Assembly (NCBI GenBank): GCA_024372625.1
Contig: CP099605.1
Span: 2,356,001 to 2,420,000 of the forward strand
Length of the DNA: 64,000 nt
Direction: 5' to 3'
Source of the DNA: Comamonadaceae bacterium OTU4NAUVB1
Lineage (GTDB): Bacteria; Pseudomonadota; Gammaproteobacteria; Burkholderiales; Burkholderiaceae_C
Part shown: one piece after another, positions 25,216 through 33,716 of the stretch
Position numbering within the stretch: position 1 is the stretch's first letter
How the letters are laid out: each line of letters starts with the position of its first letter
The notes under the pieces: model-generated
The model's input: the letters and a program-made list of their open reading frames with translations, nothing else
Database searches by the model: none
Told to the model about the DNA's origin: nothing
Made by a program: the position numbers and the translations under genes

Positions 25216-26420
25216 GACGCGTCCTCCCGCGAAAGGATCAGGCTCACGTGGGAGGACATCACGCCGCCGTCGGCGTGCACGAAGGCGTGGCGCGGCCGGG
25301 CCACCTGGCGCGCCCCGGCGCGCCCGGTCAGTTGCCGGAACGCCTCCACCGCGTGCGCCATGCCGCCGGCCACGCCGCAATGGCCGAACGACAGCAGGCC
25401 GCCGTGGGTGTTGAGCGGCAACGCGCCACCGGGCGAGAAATCGCCCGCCCGCGCCCGGGCCGCCGCGCCGCCGCGCGGGGCGAAACCGATCTCCTCGAGC
25501 AGCATGGTCAGCGTGATGGTGAAGGAATCGTAGATGCCCAGGTGGTCGATGTCGGCCACGTCCAGGCCGGCCTCGGCGAAGGCGCGCCGCGCCGCGACGG
25601 CCGCGCCGCAGTCCATGACGTCGGCCATCGCGCTCAGGTGCTGGTGGCGGTGCGCCTGCCCGGCGCCGGCGAGCGCCACGCGCGTGCCGGCGCCGGCGCC
25701 GCCGTCGACGGGCGCGGCCGACACCATCAGCGCCATCGCCCCGTCGGAGATCGGGCAGCAGTCCATGAGCCTGAGCGGGGCGGCGATCGGCTTGGAGGCC
25801 AGCACGTCGGCCACCGTGATCGGCGCGCTCAGGTGGGCGCCCGGGTGGCGCCGCGCGTTCTCGCGCATCAGCACCGCGAACTCGGCCAGGTCGGCCTCGG
25901 CGAGGCCGGTCTCGTGCAGGTAGCGCGAGGCCATCAGACCGTAGTAGGCCGGCACCGAGGCGCCGTTGGGCACCTCGTAGTCCGGGTCGCCGACCTGCGC
26001 CAGCGTCTGGATGGCGCTGTCGCGCGACTGGCCGCTCAGCCGGTTCTCGCCGGCCACCACCAGCACGTGGCGGCAGCGCCCGCCGCGCACCAGCTCGCGC
26101 GCCAGCATCAGCATGGCCGCACCGGTCGCGCCGCCGACCTGCACGCCGTGCGCGTAGGCCGGGTCGAGGGCGAAGCGCTCGCAGAACAGGGTCGAGAGCA
26201 TCAGGTGCGGCAGGGTCGTGGCATAGCCGCACAGCACGCCGTCGATGTCGGCGCGGCGCAGGCCGGCGTCGTCCAGCGCCGCGCGCGCGGCCCGTGCCAT
26301 GAGGTCGAGCGCGCCCTGCCCCTCGTGACGGCCGAAGGCGGTGCCGCCGACGCCGGTGATCCAGGCCCGGCCGGGCGCGACGGCGGACGCGGACGCGGAT
26401 GCGGATGCGGTGGCGGCCAT
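25212..26420 (-). CDS. Thiolase-like protein lacking the nucleophilic cysteine
   Basis: A 402-residue protein of the SCP2-type thiolase family. N-terminal domain: GRAWITGVGGTAFGRHEG and DIDGVLCGYAT. Where active enzymes have N-x-x-C-A-T-G, this one has HGVQVGGATGAAMLMLAREL, with Gly in place of the acylated Cys. The C-terminal block NTHGGLLSFGHCGVAGGMAH keeps the GH(C/P) histidine. It is followed by its presumed DUF35 partner (4-base overlap), as in BbsAB-type heterocomplexes. It could act as a non-classical C-C cleaving subunit or a scaffold. The start ATG 26420 shares its A with the iclR TGA. Residues 4-11 are an Ala-Ser repeat. Confidence 0.85.
   Translation of the reverse strand: MAATASASASASAVAPGRAWITGVGGTAFGRHEGQGALDLMARAARAALDDAGLRRADIDGVLCGYATTLPHLMLSTLFCERFALDPAYAHGVQVGGATGAAMLMLARELVRGGRCRHVLVVAGENRLSGQSRDSAIQTLAQVGDPDYEVPNGASVPAYYGLMASRYLHETGLAEADLAEFAVLMRENARRHPGAHLSAPITVADVLASKPIAAPLRLMDCCPISDGAMALMVSAAPVDGGAGAGTRVALAGAGQAHRHQHLSAMADVMDCGAAVAARRAFAEAGLDVADIDHLGIYDSFTITLTMLLEEIGFAPRGGAAARARAGDFSPGGALPLNTHGGLLSFGHCGVAGGMAHAVEAFRQLTGRAGARQVARPRHAFVHADGGVMSSHVSLILSREDAS
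26383..26412. repeat. Hexanucleotide microsatellite at the thiolase N-terminus
   Basis: Five tandem hexamers GCGGAC, GCGGAC, GCGGAT, GCGGAT and GCGGTG. On the minus strand they encode an Ala-Ser dipeptide repeat within the first 15 residues of the thiolase-like protein, ahead of the folded domain. Confidence 0.88.
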
Positions 26421-27289
26421 CAGTGCAGCCTCCCGTGCCGCACGGCGGCGGGTGTGGCGGTGCCGCCCGCGCCGGGCGCACCGCCGCCGGACGCGGCGCG
26501 GCTCCACAGCACCTCGCAGGTGGCGGCCTCGCGCCGCAAGGCCTGCGCCAGTTCGGCCTCGCGCGAGGTGATGCGGTCGTTGAGCGCGGCGATGCTCAGC
26601 GCCGCCACCGGCCGGCCGTCGGCGCCGAGGATCGGCACCGCGATGCCGCCCATGCGCTCGACCACCACGTCCAGCAGCACCGCGTGACCACGCGCGCGTG
26701 CCGCGAGGGCGTGGTCCTCCAGCAGCCGCGCCGTGATGCGCGGGTAGCGCTGCAACTGCGGCGCGATCACGGCCAGCGCGGCCTGACGCTCGGCCTCGGG
26801 CATCCAGGCCAGCAGCGCCAGGCTGCCCGCGCCCACGCCCAGCGGGCGGCGGCTGCCGATGGACAGGTAGTTGGCGCGGATCGGATAGCGGCCCTCCTCG
26901 ACATCGACGCACAGCGACTCGATGCCGCTCGGGATCGACAGGATCACGCTGTCCTCGAACCGGCCGGTCAGCCGCAGCAGCGACGGCCGTGCCAGCGGCC
27001 GCGGGTCGAAGCGCGCCAGGGCGGCGGCGCCCAGCACCAGCAGCTCGGCCCCCAGGCGGTAGTGCTTCGTGCGCGCGTCGCGCACCACGAAGCCGTCCCG
27101 CGCCAGCACGTCGAGCAGGCGCAGCGCGGTGGTCTTGTCCAGGCCGGTGGCCACGGCGATGTCGGTCAGCCGCGTGACCCCGGGATCGGACAGCGCGCGC
27201 AGGATGCGGCAGGCGCGCTCGACCGACGAGGTGGGCTCCACGGCCCGCTGGGCCAGCATGGAGGCGGGAACGCGCGTTCTGGCGGTCAT
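26420..27289 (-). CDS. IclR-family transcriptional regulator
   Basis: A 289-residue regulator. A winged HTH spans residues about 20-80 (SSVERACRILRALSDPGVTRLTDIAVATGLDKTTALRLLDVLARDGFV), then comes an IclR effector domain of about 180 residues (YLSIGSRRPLGVGAGSLALLAWMP; GIAVPILGADGRPVAALSIAAL). The tail is Gly/Ala-rich. It is the first gene of the minus-strand acyl-CoA operon and overlaps the thiolase start by one base, so it likely controls its own operon in response to the substrate or a CoA intermediate. A dyad at 27394-27416 upstream is a possible binding site. ATG 27289 is chosen over longer frames, which run into Arg-rich sequence. Confidence 0.88.
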   Translation of the reverse strand: MTARTRVPASMLAQRAVEPTSSVERACRILRALSDPGVTRLTDIAVATGLDKTTALRLLDVLARDGFVVRDARTKHYRLGAELLVLGAAALARFDPRPLARPSLLRLTGRFEDSVILSIPSGIESLCVDVEEGRYPIRANYLSIGSRRPLGVGAGSLALLAWMPEAERQAALAVIAPQLQRYPRITARLLEDHALAARARGHAVLLDVVVERMGGIAVPILGADGRPVAALSIAALNDRITSREAELAQALRREAATCEVLWSRAASGGGAPGAGGTATPAAVRHGRLH

Positions 27290-27393
27290 GTCGTCTCTCG
27301 TCGTTGTTTCGTGCACCGGAACCGGCGCCAGGACGGCGCCGCAACCTGCCGCATTGAAGTCGCGGCGCAACGCCAGCGTCAAGCAAAGCGGCG

Positions 27394-27416
27394 AAAGTTG
27401 CCGTGGCCGAAACTTT
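27394..27416. promoter_or_regulatory. Dyad upstream of iclR, possible operator
   Basis: AAAGTT and AACTTT (6-base arms, 11-base spacer) sit in the 169-base gap between comEC and iclR, about 105 bases before the iclR start. This AT-rich patch stands out from its GC-rich surroundings. IclR-type regulators bind short inverted repeats of this kind, but the match is short and no consensus for this subgroup is known to me. Nothing else was seen in the gap. Confidence 0.3.
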
Positions 27417-27458
27417 TCCAGGGAAAACCCGGCACGCGGACCGCCCGCCGCGTCCGGT

Positions 27459-30008
27459 TCAGGGCACGCGGTGGTGCCAGTAGCGCGCCGCCACCACGCG
27501 CTCGCACCGCGCCTCGCCCGGAGCGCGGCTCGACCAGTGCGCCGCGCCGCAGTGCGGGCTGTCCACCAGCGCGATGCCGCGCGCGGCATAGGCCTCGACC
27601 ACGGCCGGCGCCGGATGCCCGAAGCGGTTGCGGTAGCCCGCCTGCACCAGGGCCAGCCGGGGCGCCACGGCATCGAGCAGCGGCGGGCTCGACGAGGTCT
27701 TGCTGCCGTGATGCGGCACGAGCAGCACGTCGGCGCGCAGGCCGCCCGCGACGGTTCGCCCGACCAGGGCAGCCTCCTGCGCGCGCTCGATGTCCCCGGT
27801 CAGCAGCGCGGTGGCGCGTCCGTTGCCCACGCGCAGCACGCACGAGCGCGCGTTGGACCGCACGCCCGGCGCGTCGTGGTCGTCGGCCAGCGGATGCAGC
27901 ACCTCGAAATCCACCCCGTCCCACGACCAGCGCTGGCCGGCCGCGCAGCGCCGCGCCGGGCGCAGCGCCTGCAGCGGGTGCGCCGGCTCGATCGATGCGA
28001 GCAGTCCGGCCTGCGGCTGCGCGGTCAGCACCGCCGCCGCGCCGCCGGTGTGGTCGCTGTCGCGGTGGCTCAGCACCACCAGGTCCAGCCGCTCGCCCAG
28101 GGCGCGCAGCAGCGGCACCAGCACCCGCGCGCCGGCGTCGCTCTCGGGGTTGTAGCGCGGGCCGGCGTCGTAGAGCAGGCCGTGGGTGGCGGTGCGCACC
28201 AGCACCGCGCCGCCCTGCCCGACATCGGCCGCCAGCAACTCGAATTCCCCGGCCGCGGGCCGCGCCGGCTGCCACAGCAGCACCGGCAGCAGCAGCGGCA
28301 GGCCCAGCGAGCGCAGGCGCCACGGCAGCCGCATCGACGCGACCACCCCGCCGACGACGCCGCAGGCGGCCAGCCACGCCGGCGGGGCCGCCGCCGAGAA
28401 CGTGGCGAAGGGCAGCGCCGCGAGGCCCTGCAGCACCCAGGCCAGCGCCTGGACGGCGCGCGCGGCCAGGTCCCACAGCGGCGGCGCCATCACGCCGGCC
28501 ATCGCCAGCGGCGTGACCACCAGCGTCACCCACGGAATGGCCAGCGCGTTGGCCACCAGGCCGACCACCGACACCTGCTGGAACAGCAGCAGGGTCAGCG
28601 GCGCGAGCGCCAGCGTGACCACGGCCTGCTCGCGCGCCAGCCGCGCGAGGCGCCGCCGCCAGCCCGGGGCACGGCCGTCGGCCGGGGCCGGGTCGGTGGC
28701 GAACAGCGCGGCCACCGCGACGAAGCTGAGCCAGAAGCCCGCCTGCAGCAGCGCCCACGGATCGACCGCCACGGCCACCCACGCGGCCAGCAGCCAGACG
28801 CAGGGCCACGGCCAGCGGCGCCCCGACAGCCGCAGCAGCGCGACCGTCGCCAGCATCCAGACCGTGCGCTGCGAGGGCACGCCCCAGCCGCTGAACAGCG
28901 CATAGGCCGTGGCCAGCGCCACGCCGCCGGCCAGGGCCGCGCGCTGGGCCGGCCAGCGGTGCATGAGGCGGGTGCTGCGGCGCCAGGCCGCGCCGACGGC
29001 CAACGACGCCAGCGCCGCGAACATCGTGATGTGCAGGCCGGAGATCGACACCAGGTGCGCCACGCCGGTCGCGCGGAACACCTCCCAGTCGGCGCGCTCG
29101 ATGGCGCCCTGGTCGCCCGTGACCAGCGCGGCGACGACGCCGGCCGCGCGGCGGTCGGCGACGCGCCCGAGGACGGCGTCGCGCACCGCCTCGCGGGCGC
29201 GCGCCACGGGCTGGCGCCAGGTCGCCGCCAGCCGGCGCGGGGCGGCGTCGCGCGTGCCGGCGCGAACGTAGCCGCTCGCGCGCGTGCCCTGCGTCCACAT
29301 CCACAACTCGGTGTCGAAGCCGTGCGGGTTCACGTCGCCGTGCGGTGCCTTCAGCCGCACCGTGAAGCGCCAGCGCTCGCCGGGGTGCGGCGCCTCCGGT
29401 GCCGGCCCCGCCCCGGGCGGTGCCCCGTGCATGGCGGTGTCGGCATGCCAGACCAGCGCGATGCGCGCCGGCACCGGGTCGACCGCGGCACCCGGGGCGT
29501 CGTCACCGGCATCGCCGACCCCGGGCGGCGCCCGGCGTGCCGACTCGACCGCGAGCGCGAAGCGCGTGCCGCCCTCCCCGTGCTGCGGCAGCCCCACGAC
29601 CACGCCCACGACCCGCAGGTCCCGCCCCTCCAGGGCCGGGTCGAGCGCCTGGGCGGCATAGCGCGCCGCGCGCCAGCCGGTCGCTCCCGCGCCGAGCAGG
29701 GCGGCGAGCAGCAGTCCCAGGGCCAGCCGCGCGATGCCGGCGACGCGCCGCCGGCGCCCCGGCCACGCCAGCACGCCCCCGCCGATCAGGCCCGCCAGCC
29801 CGGCGATCCCGTAGACGGCGGCGGGCCACAGCGCGGGCTGATGCAGTTGCAGCGCGGTGCCGCCGAGCCAGCCCGCCATCGCCACGAACAGACCCGCCCC
29901 GGGCGCCGATCTCGGGTCGTCGCCCGCTTCCTCGCCCCCGCGCGCGGGCCCCGACGGGCCCGCGCGCAAGGCGCGGCCCGGCGTCGCGCCGACCACCTGG
30001 TTTTCCAT
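27459..30008 (-). CDS. comEC: ComEC/Rec2 DNA uptake channel protein
   Basis: An 849-residue protein with the full ComEC layout. N-terminal membrane helices lead into a DUF4131/OB region (about residues 40-230). The competence core follows (about 250-560, with HLVSISGLHITMFAALASLAVGAAW, the ComEC signature), then a metallo-beta-lactamase-like domain (about 600-849) with VVLSHRDSDHTGGAAAVL and LLVPHHGSKTSSSPPLL. It carries single-stranded DNA across the inner membrane. The ComEA-like protein at 1830-2162 is the likely partner type. It is divergent from the transglutaminase gene at 30109, with a 100-base gap. The first 40 residues are Gly/Ala/Pro-rich and poorly conserved, so the true start may be internal. 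Confidence 0.92.
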   Translation of the reverse strand: MENQVVGATPGRALRAGPSGPARGGEEAGDDPRSAPGAGLFVAMAGWLGGTALQLHQPALWPAAVYGIAGLAGLIGGGVLAWPGRRRRVAGIARLALGLLLAALLGAGATGWRAARYAAQALDPALEGRDLRVVGVVVGLPQHGEGGTRFALAVESARRAPPGVGDAGDDAPGAAVDPVPARIALVWHADTAMHGAPPGAGPAPEAPHPGERWRFTVRLKAPHGDVNPHGFDTELWMWTQGTRASGYVRAGTRDAAPRRLAATWRQPVARAREAVRDAVLGRVADRRAAGVVAALVTGDQGAIERADWEVFRATGVAHLVSISGLHITMFAALASLAVGAAWRRSTRLMHRWPAQRAALAGGVALATAYALFSGWGVPSQRTVWMLATVALLRLSGRRWPWPCVWLLAAWVAVAVDPWALLQAGFWLSFVAVAALFATDPAPADGRAPGWRRRLARLAREQAVVTLALAPLTLLLFQQVSVVGLVANALAIPWVTLVVTPLAMAGVMAPPLWDLAARAVQALAWVLQGLAALPFATFSAAAPPAWLAACGVVGGVVASMRLPWRLRSLGLPLLLPVLLWQPARPAAGEFELLAADVGQGGAVLVRTATHGLLYDAGPRYNPESDAGARVLVPLLRALGERLDLVVLSHRDSDHTGGAAAVLTAQPQAGLLASIEPAHPLQALRPARRCAAGQRWSWDGVDFEVLHPLADDHDAPGVRSNARSCVLRVGNGRATALLTGDIERAQEAALVGRTVAGGLRADVLLVPHHGSKTSSSPPLLDAVAPRLALVQAGYRNRFGHPAPAVVEAYAARGIALVDSPHCGAAHWSSRAPGEARCERVVAARYWHHRVP

Positions 30009-30108
30009 GTCGATCCCCTCCCTGCGTGCGCTCGTCGTGGCGCACTAATTGCTTATTCGTGGGCTAGTATGCGTCCCACCCGAGACCCTTGAAGCACAAC
30101 CACATCCC

Positions 30109-33100
30109 ATGTCCATCCACGCCGCGCTTCATCACGTCACCCACTACAAGTACGACCGCCCGGTGCAACTGGGTCCTCAGGTCGTGCGCCTGCGTCCGGC
30201 ACCGCACTGCCGCAGCAACGTCATCTCCTACTCGCTGCGCATCGAGCCCGAGCAGCATTTCGTCAACTGGCAGCAGGACCCGTTCGCGAACTACCAGGCC
30301 CGTCTGGTGTTCCCCGAGAAGACGCGCGAATTCAAGGTCACCGTCGACCTGGTGGTCGAAATGGCGGTCTACAACCCGTTCGACTTCTTCCTGGAACCGG
30401 AAGCCGAGAACTTCCCCTTCAAGTACAGCGCCTCGCAGGCCGAGGAACTCGCGCCCTACCTGGTGACGGACGCTATGACGCCGCTGGTCGAGGCCTACCT
30501 GCAGAAGGTCGACCGCAAGGAGCAGCGCACCATCGACTTCCTGGTGGGCATCAACCAGCAGGTGCAGGGCGATGTCGCCTACCTCATCCGCATGGAGCCC
30601 GGCGTGCAGACGCCCGAGGAGACGCTCGCCAAGGGCAGCGGCTCGTGCCGCGATTCCGGCTGGCTGCTGGTGCAGCTGCTGCGCCACCTCGGGCTGGCCG
30701 CGCGCTTCGTCTCGGGCTACCTGATCCAGCTCACGCCCGACGTCAAGGCGCTCGACGGCCCGAGCGGCACCACGGTCGACTTCACCGACCTGCACGCCTG
30801 GTGCGAGGTCTACCTCCCCGGCGCCGGCTGGATCGGCCTGGACGCTACCTCCGGCCTGCTCGCCGGCGAGGGCCACATCCCGCTGGCCTGCACCCCCACG
30901 CCGTCGAGCGCCGCCCCGATCGAGGGCGTGGTGGACGACGCCGAGGTCGAGTTCGGCCACGAGATGGTCGTCACGCGCATCCACGAGTCCCCGCGCGTCA
31001 CCAAGCCCTACACCGACGAGCAGTGGGCCGACATCCTGGCGCTGGGCGACGCGGTCGATGCCCGCCTGGTGGCCGGCGACGTGCGCCTGACGATGGGCGG
31101 CGAGCCGACCTACGTCTGCACCACCAACCGCGACGCGCCCGAATGGAACACCGACGCGCTCGGCCCCACCAAGCGCGGCTACGCCACCGAACTCGTGCAG
31201 AAGCTGCGCGCCGAATACGGCGACGGCGGCTTCCTGCACTTCGGGCAGGGCAAGTGGTATCCGGGCGAGCAGCTGCCGCGCTGGGCGCTGTCGATCTTCT
31301 GGCGCGCCGACGGCCAGCCGCTGTGGCGCGACCCCGAGCGCTTCACCGACGAGCGCACGCCCACGCACTACACCAGCGAGGACGCGCGCCGCTTCACCAC
31401 CGTGCTGGCGCACCGCCTGGGCCTGACCGAGCGCTACATCCAGCCCGGCTACGAGGACACCTTCTACTACCTCTGGCGCGAGCGCCGCCTGCCGGTCAAC
31501 GTCGACCCGTTCGACTCCAAGCTCGACGACGAGCTCGAACGCGTGCGCCTGCGCCGCGTCTTCACGCAGAAGCTCGACGCCGTCGTGGGCTACATGCTCC
31601 CGATCGAGCCCGGCAACGCGACGCCCGACGCGCCCGCGCTGGCCGGCCCCGGCTGGCGTACCGGCCCCTGGTTCCTGCGCGACGACCGGCTCTACCTCAT
31701 CCCCGGCGATTCGCCGATGGGCTATCGCCTGCCGCTGGACTCGCAGCCCTGGGTCAGCAAGGGCGACTACCCCTACCAGATCGACCGCGACCCGACCGCG
31801 CCGCGCGACGAACTGCCCAGCGCCGCCGATTTCCGCGCCCGCTATCCGAGCGCGCCGGCCCCGGCCGAGGGCGACCTCGGCGCGGTGCCCTATGCCTTCG
31901 GCGCGCCACCCGCCACCCCGGTGACGGTGCGCATGCAGGAGGCCCGCGCCGTGGCGCACGGCGAAGGCCCGATCGGCGCCGTCGCGGCCGCCGGCGCACC
32001 CGGCACGCCGGGTTCGGAGACCGATCCGGCCACCCCGCGCATGCCGCGCCGGGGCGAGTCGGCGCACTGGGCCACCCGCACGGCGCTGTGCGTCGAGGTG
32101 CGCGACCCGCGCCGCGCCAACGGCCCGGCGGCCGAGAAGGTCGGCAGCGCCTCGGGCGTGCTCTACGTCTTCATGCCGCCGCTGTCGCGCCTGGAGGACT
32201 ACCTCGACCTCGTCGCCGCCATCGAGGCGACGTCCGAGCAGCTCGGCCTGCGCATCGTGATGGAGGGCTACCCGCCGCCGCGCGATCCGCGCCTGAAGAT
32301 GCTGCAGGTCACGCCCGACCCCGGCGTCATCGAGGTCAACATCCACCCCGCGCACAACTGGCGCGAGCTGGTCGAGCACACCGAATTCCTCTACGACGCG
32401 GCCTTCGAGACGCGCCTGTCGGCGGAGAAGTTCATGACCGACGGCCGCCACACCGGCACCGGCGGGGGCAACCACTTCGTCCTCGGCGGCGCCACGCCGG
32501 CCGACAGCCCGTTCCTGCGCCGGCCCGAACTGCTCGCGAGCCTGCTGCTCTACTGGCACAACCATCCGTCGCTGAGCTACCTGTTCTCGGGCATGTTCAT
32601 CGGCCCGACGAGCCAGGCCCCGCGCGTGGACGAGGCCCGCAACGACCAGGTCTACGAACTGGAGATCGCGCTCAAGGAGATCGCCCGCGAGCGCGAGGTC
32701 TACGGCAAGGACATGCCCGCCTGGCTGGTCGACCGCACGCTGCGCAACATCCTGGTGGATGTCACCGGCAACACGCACCGCAGCGAGTTCTGCATCGACA
32801 AGCTCTACTCGCCCGATTCCGCCACCGGCCGCCTGGGCCTGCTGGAGCTGCGCGCCTTCGAGATGCCGCCCCACGCGCGCATGAGCATCGCCCAGCAACT
32901 GCTGCTGCGCGCCTTCATCGCCCGCTTCTGGGACACGCCCTACCAGGCGCCGGCCACCCGCTGGGGCACCGAGCTGCACGACCGCTTCCTGCTGCCGACC
33001 TTCGTCAAGATGGACTTCGAAGACGTCATCGCCGAGATGCGACAGGCCGGCTTCGCGTTCGACCCCGAATGGTTCGCGCCGCACCTCGAATTCCGCTTCC

Positions 33101-33645
33101 CGCTGGTCGGGCAGGTGCGCTCGATGGGCGTGGAGCTGTCGCTGCGCAACGCGCTCGAACCCTGGCACGTGATGGGCGAGGAAGGCTCCTCGGGCGGCAC
33201 GGTGCGCTATGTGGACTCGTCGCTCGAACGCATCGAGGTGCGCGTGACCGGCCTCAACGAGAGCCGCCACGTCGTCACCGTCAACGGCAAGGTGCTGCCG
33301 CTGCAGCCCACCGGCACCACCGGCGAGTACGTCGCCGGCGTGCGCTACAAGGCCTGGAACCCGCCCTCCTCGCTGCATCCGAGCATCGGCGCGCACGCGC
33401 CGCTGACCTTCGATCTGGTCGACACGTGGATGAAGCGCTCGCTCGGCGGCTGCCAGTACTTCGTGGCCCACCCCGGCGGACGCAACTACGAGACCTTCCC
33501 CGTCAACGCCTACGAGGCCGAGAGCCGACGCATGTCGCGCTTCACCCGCATGGGCCACACGCCCGGCACGATGCGCACGCCGCCGGCAACGATCGAGCTG
33601 GCGGGCAGCCGCGAGTTTCCGTTCACGCTGGACCTGCGGCGCTGA
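30109..33645 (+). CDS. Transglutaminase-like protein with DUF2126 (locus 2)
   Basis: A 1178-residue protein. Residues 1-90 are a bacterial transglutaminase N-terminal beta domain (HHVTHYKYDRPVQLGPQVVRLRP). The transglutaminase core follows with triad Cys180 (GSGSCRDSGWLL), His229 (DLHAWCEVYL) and Asp245 (GLDATSGLL). From about residue 300 the long DUF2126 region begins (GDVRLTMGGEPTYVCTTNRDAPEWN; FGQGKWYPGEQLPRWALSIFWR; GTGGGNHFVLGGATPADSPFL; FRFPLVGQVRSMGVELSLR), which resembles glutamine-synthetase/ATP-dependent ligase folds. Start ATG 30109 (MSIHAALHHVTHYKY) matches the family start; a longer frame to 30049 is unlikely. It is followed 71 bases later by the ATP-grasp/alpha-E fusion. The function is predicted (peptide or protein modification), not known. 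Confidence 0.9.
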   Translation: MSIHAALHHVTHYKYDRPVQLGPQVVRLRPAPHCRSNVISYSLRIEPEQHFVNWQQDPFANYQARLVFPEKTREFKVTVDLVVEMAVYNPFDFFLEPEAENFPFKYSASQAEELAPYLVTDAMTPLVEAYLQKVDRKEQRTIDFLVGINQQVQGDVAYLIRMEPGVQTPEETLAKGSGSCRDSGWLLVQLLRHLGLAARFVSGYLIQLTPDVKALDGPSGTTVDFTDLHAWCEVYLPGAGWIGLDATSGLLAGEGHIPLACTPTPSSAAPIEGVVDDAEVEFGHEMVVTRIHESPRVTKPYTDEQWADILALGDAVDARLVAGDVRLTMGGEPTYVCTTNRDAPEWNTDALGPTKRGYATELVQKLRAEYGDGGFLHFGQGKWYPGEQLPRWALSIFWRADGQPLWRDPERFTDERTPTHYTSEDARRFTTVLAHRLGLTERYIQPGYEDTFYYLWRERRLPVNVDPFDSKLDDELERVRLRRVFTQKLDAVVGYMLPIEPGNATPDAPALAGPGWRTGPWFLRDDRLYLIPGDSPMGYRLPLDSQPWVSKGDYPYQIDRDPTAPRDELPSAADFRARYPSAPAPAEGDLGAVPYAFGAPPATPVTVRMQEARAVAHGEGPIGAVAAAGAPGTPGSETDPATPRMPRRGESAHWATRTALCVEVRDPRRANGPAAEKVGSASGVLYVFMPPLSRLEDYLDLVAAIEATSEQLGLRIVMEGYPPPRDPRLKMLQVTPDPGVIEVNIHPAHNWRELVEHTEFLYDAAFETRLSAEKFMTDGRHTGTGGGNHFVLGGATPADSPFLRRPELLASLLLYWHNHPSLSYLFSGMFIGPTSQAPRVDEARNDQVYELEIALKEIAREREVYGKDMPAWLVDRTLRNILVDVTGNTHRSEFCIDKLYSPDSATGRLGLLELRAFEMPPHARMSIAQQLLLRAFIARFWDTPYQAPATRWGTELHDRFLLPTFVKMDFEDVIAEMRQAGFAFDPEWFAPHLEFRFPLVGQVRSMGVELSLRNALEPWHVMGEEGSSGGTVRYVDSSLERIEVRVTGLNESRHVVTVNGKVLPLQPTGTTGEYVAGVRYKAWNPPSSLHPSIGAHAPLTFDLVDTWMKRSLGGCQYFVAHPGGRNYETFPVNAYEAESRRMSRFTRMGHTPGTMRTPPATIELAGSREFPFTLDLRR

Positions 33646-33650
33646 GGGTC

Positions 33651-33689
33651 GGGGCCCCGGCGGCGATCCAGGATCGCCGCCGGGGCCCC
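33651..33689. repeat. 39-base perfect palindrome between transglutaminase and fusion gene
   Basis: Arms of 19 bases (33651-33669 and 33671-33689) pair perfectly around a single central A. The arms read GGGGCCCCGGCGGCGATCC and its complement. It begins 5 bases after the transglutaminase stop and ends 27 bases before the TTG of the next gene. No T-run follows, so it is not a classic terminator. It may act as an mRNA-stabilising hairpin, an attenuator or a cruciform site. Confidence 0.9.
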
Positions 33690-33716
33690 TCCCGCAACGT
33701 TGACAATGTCGGTACC

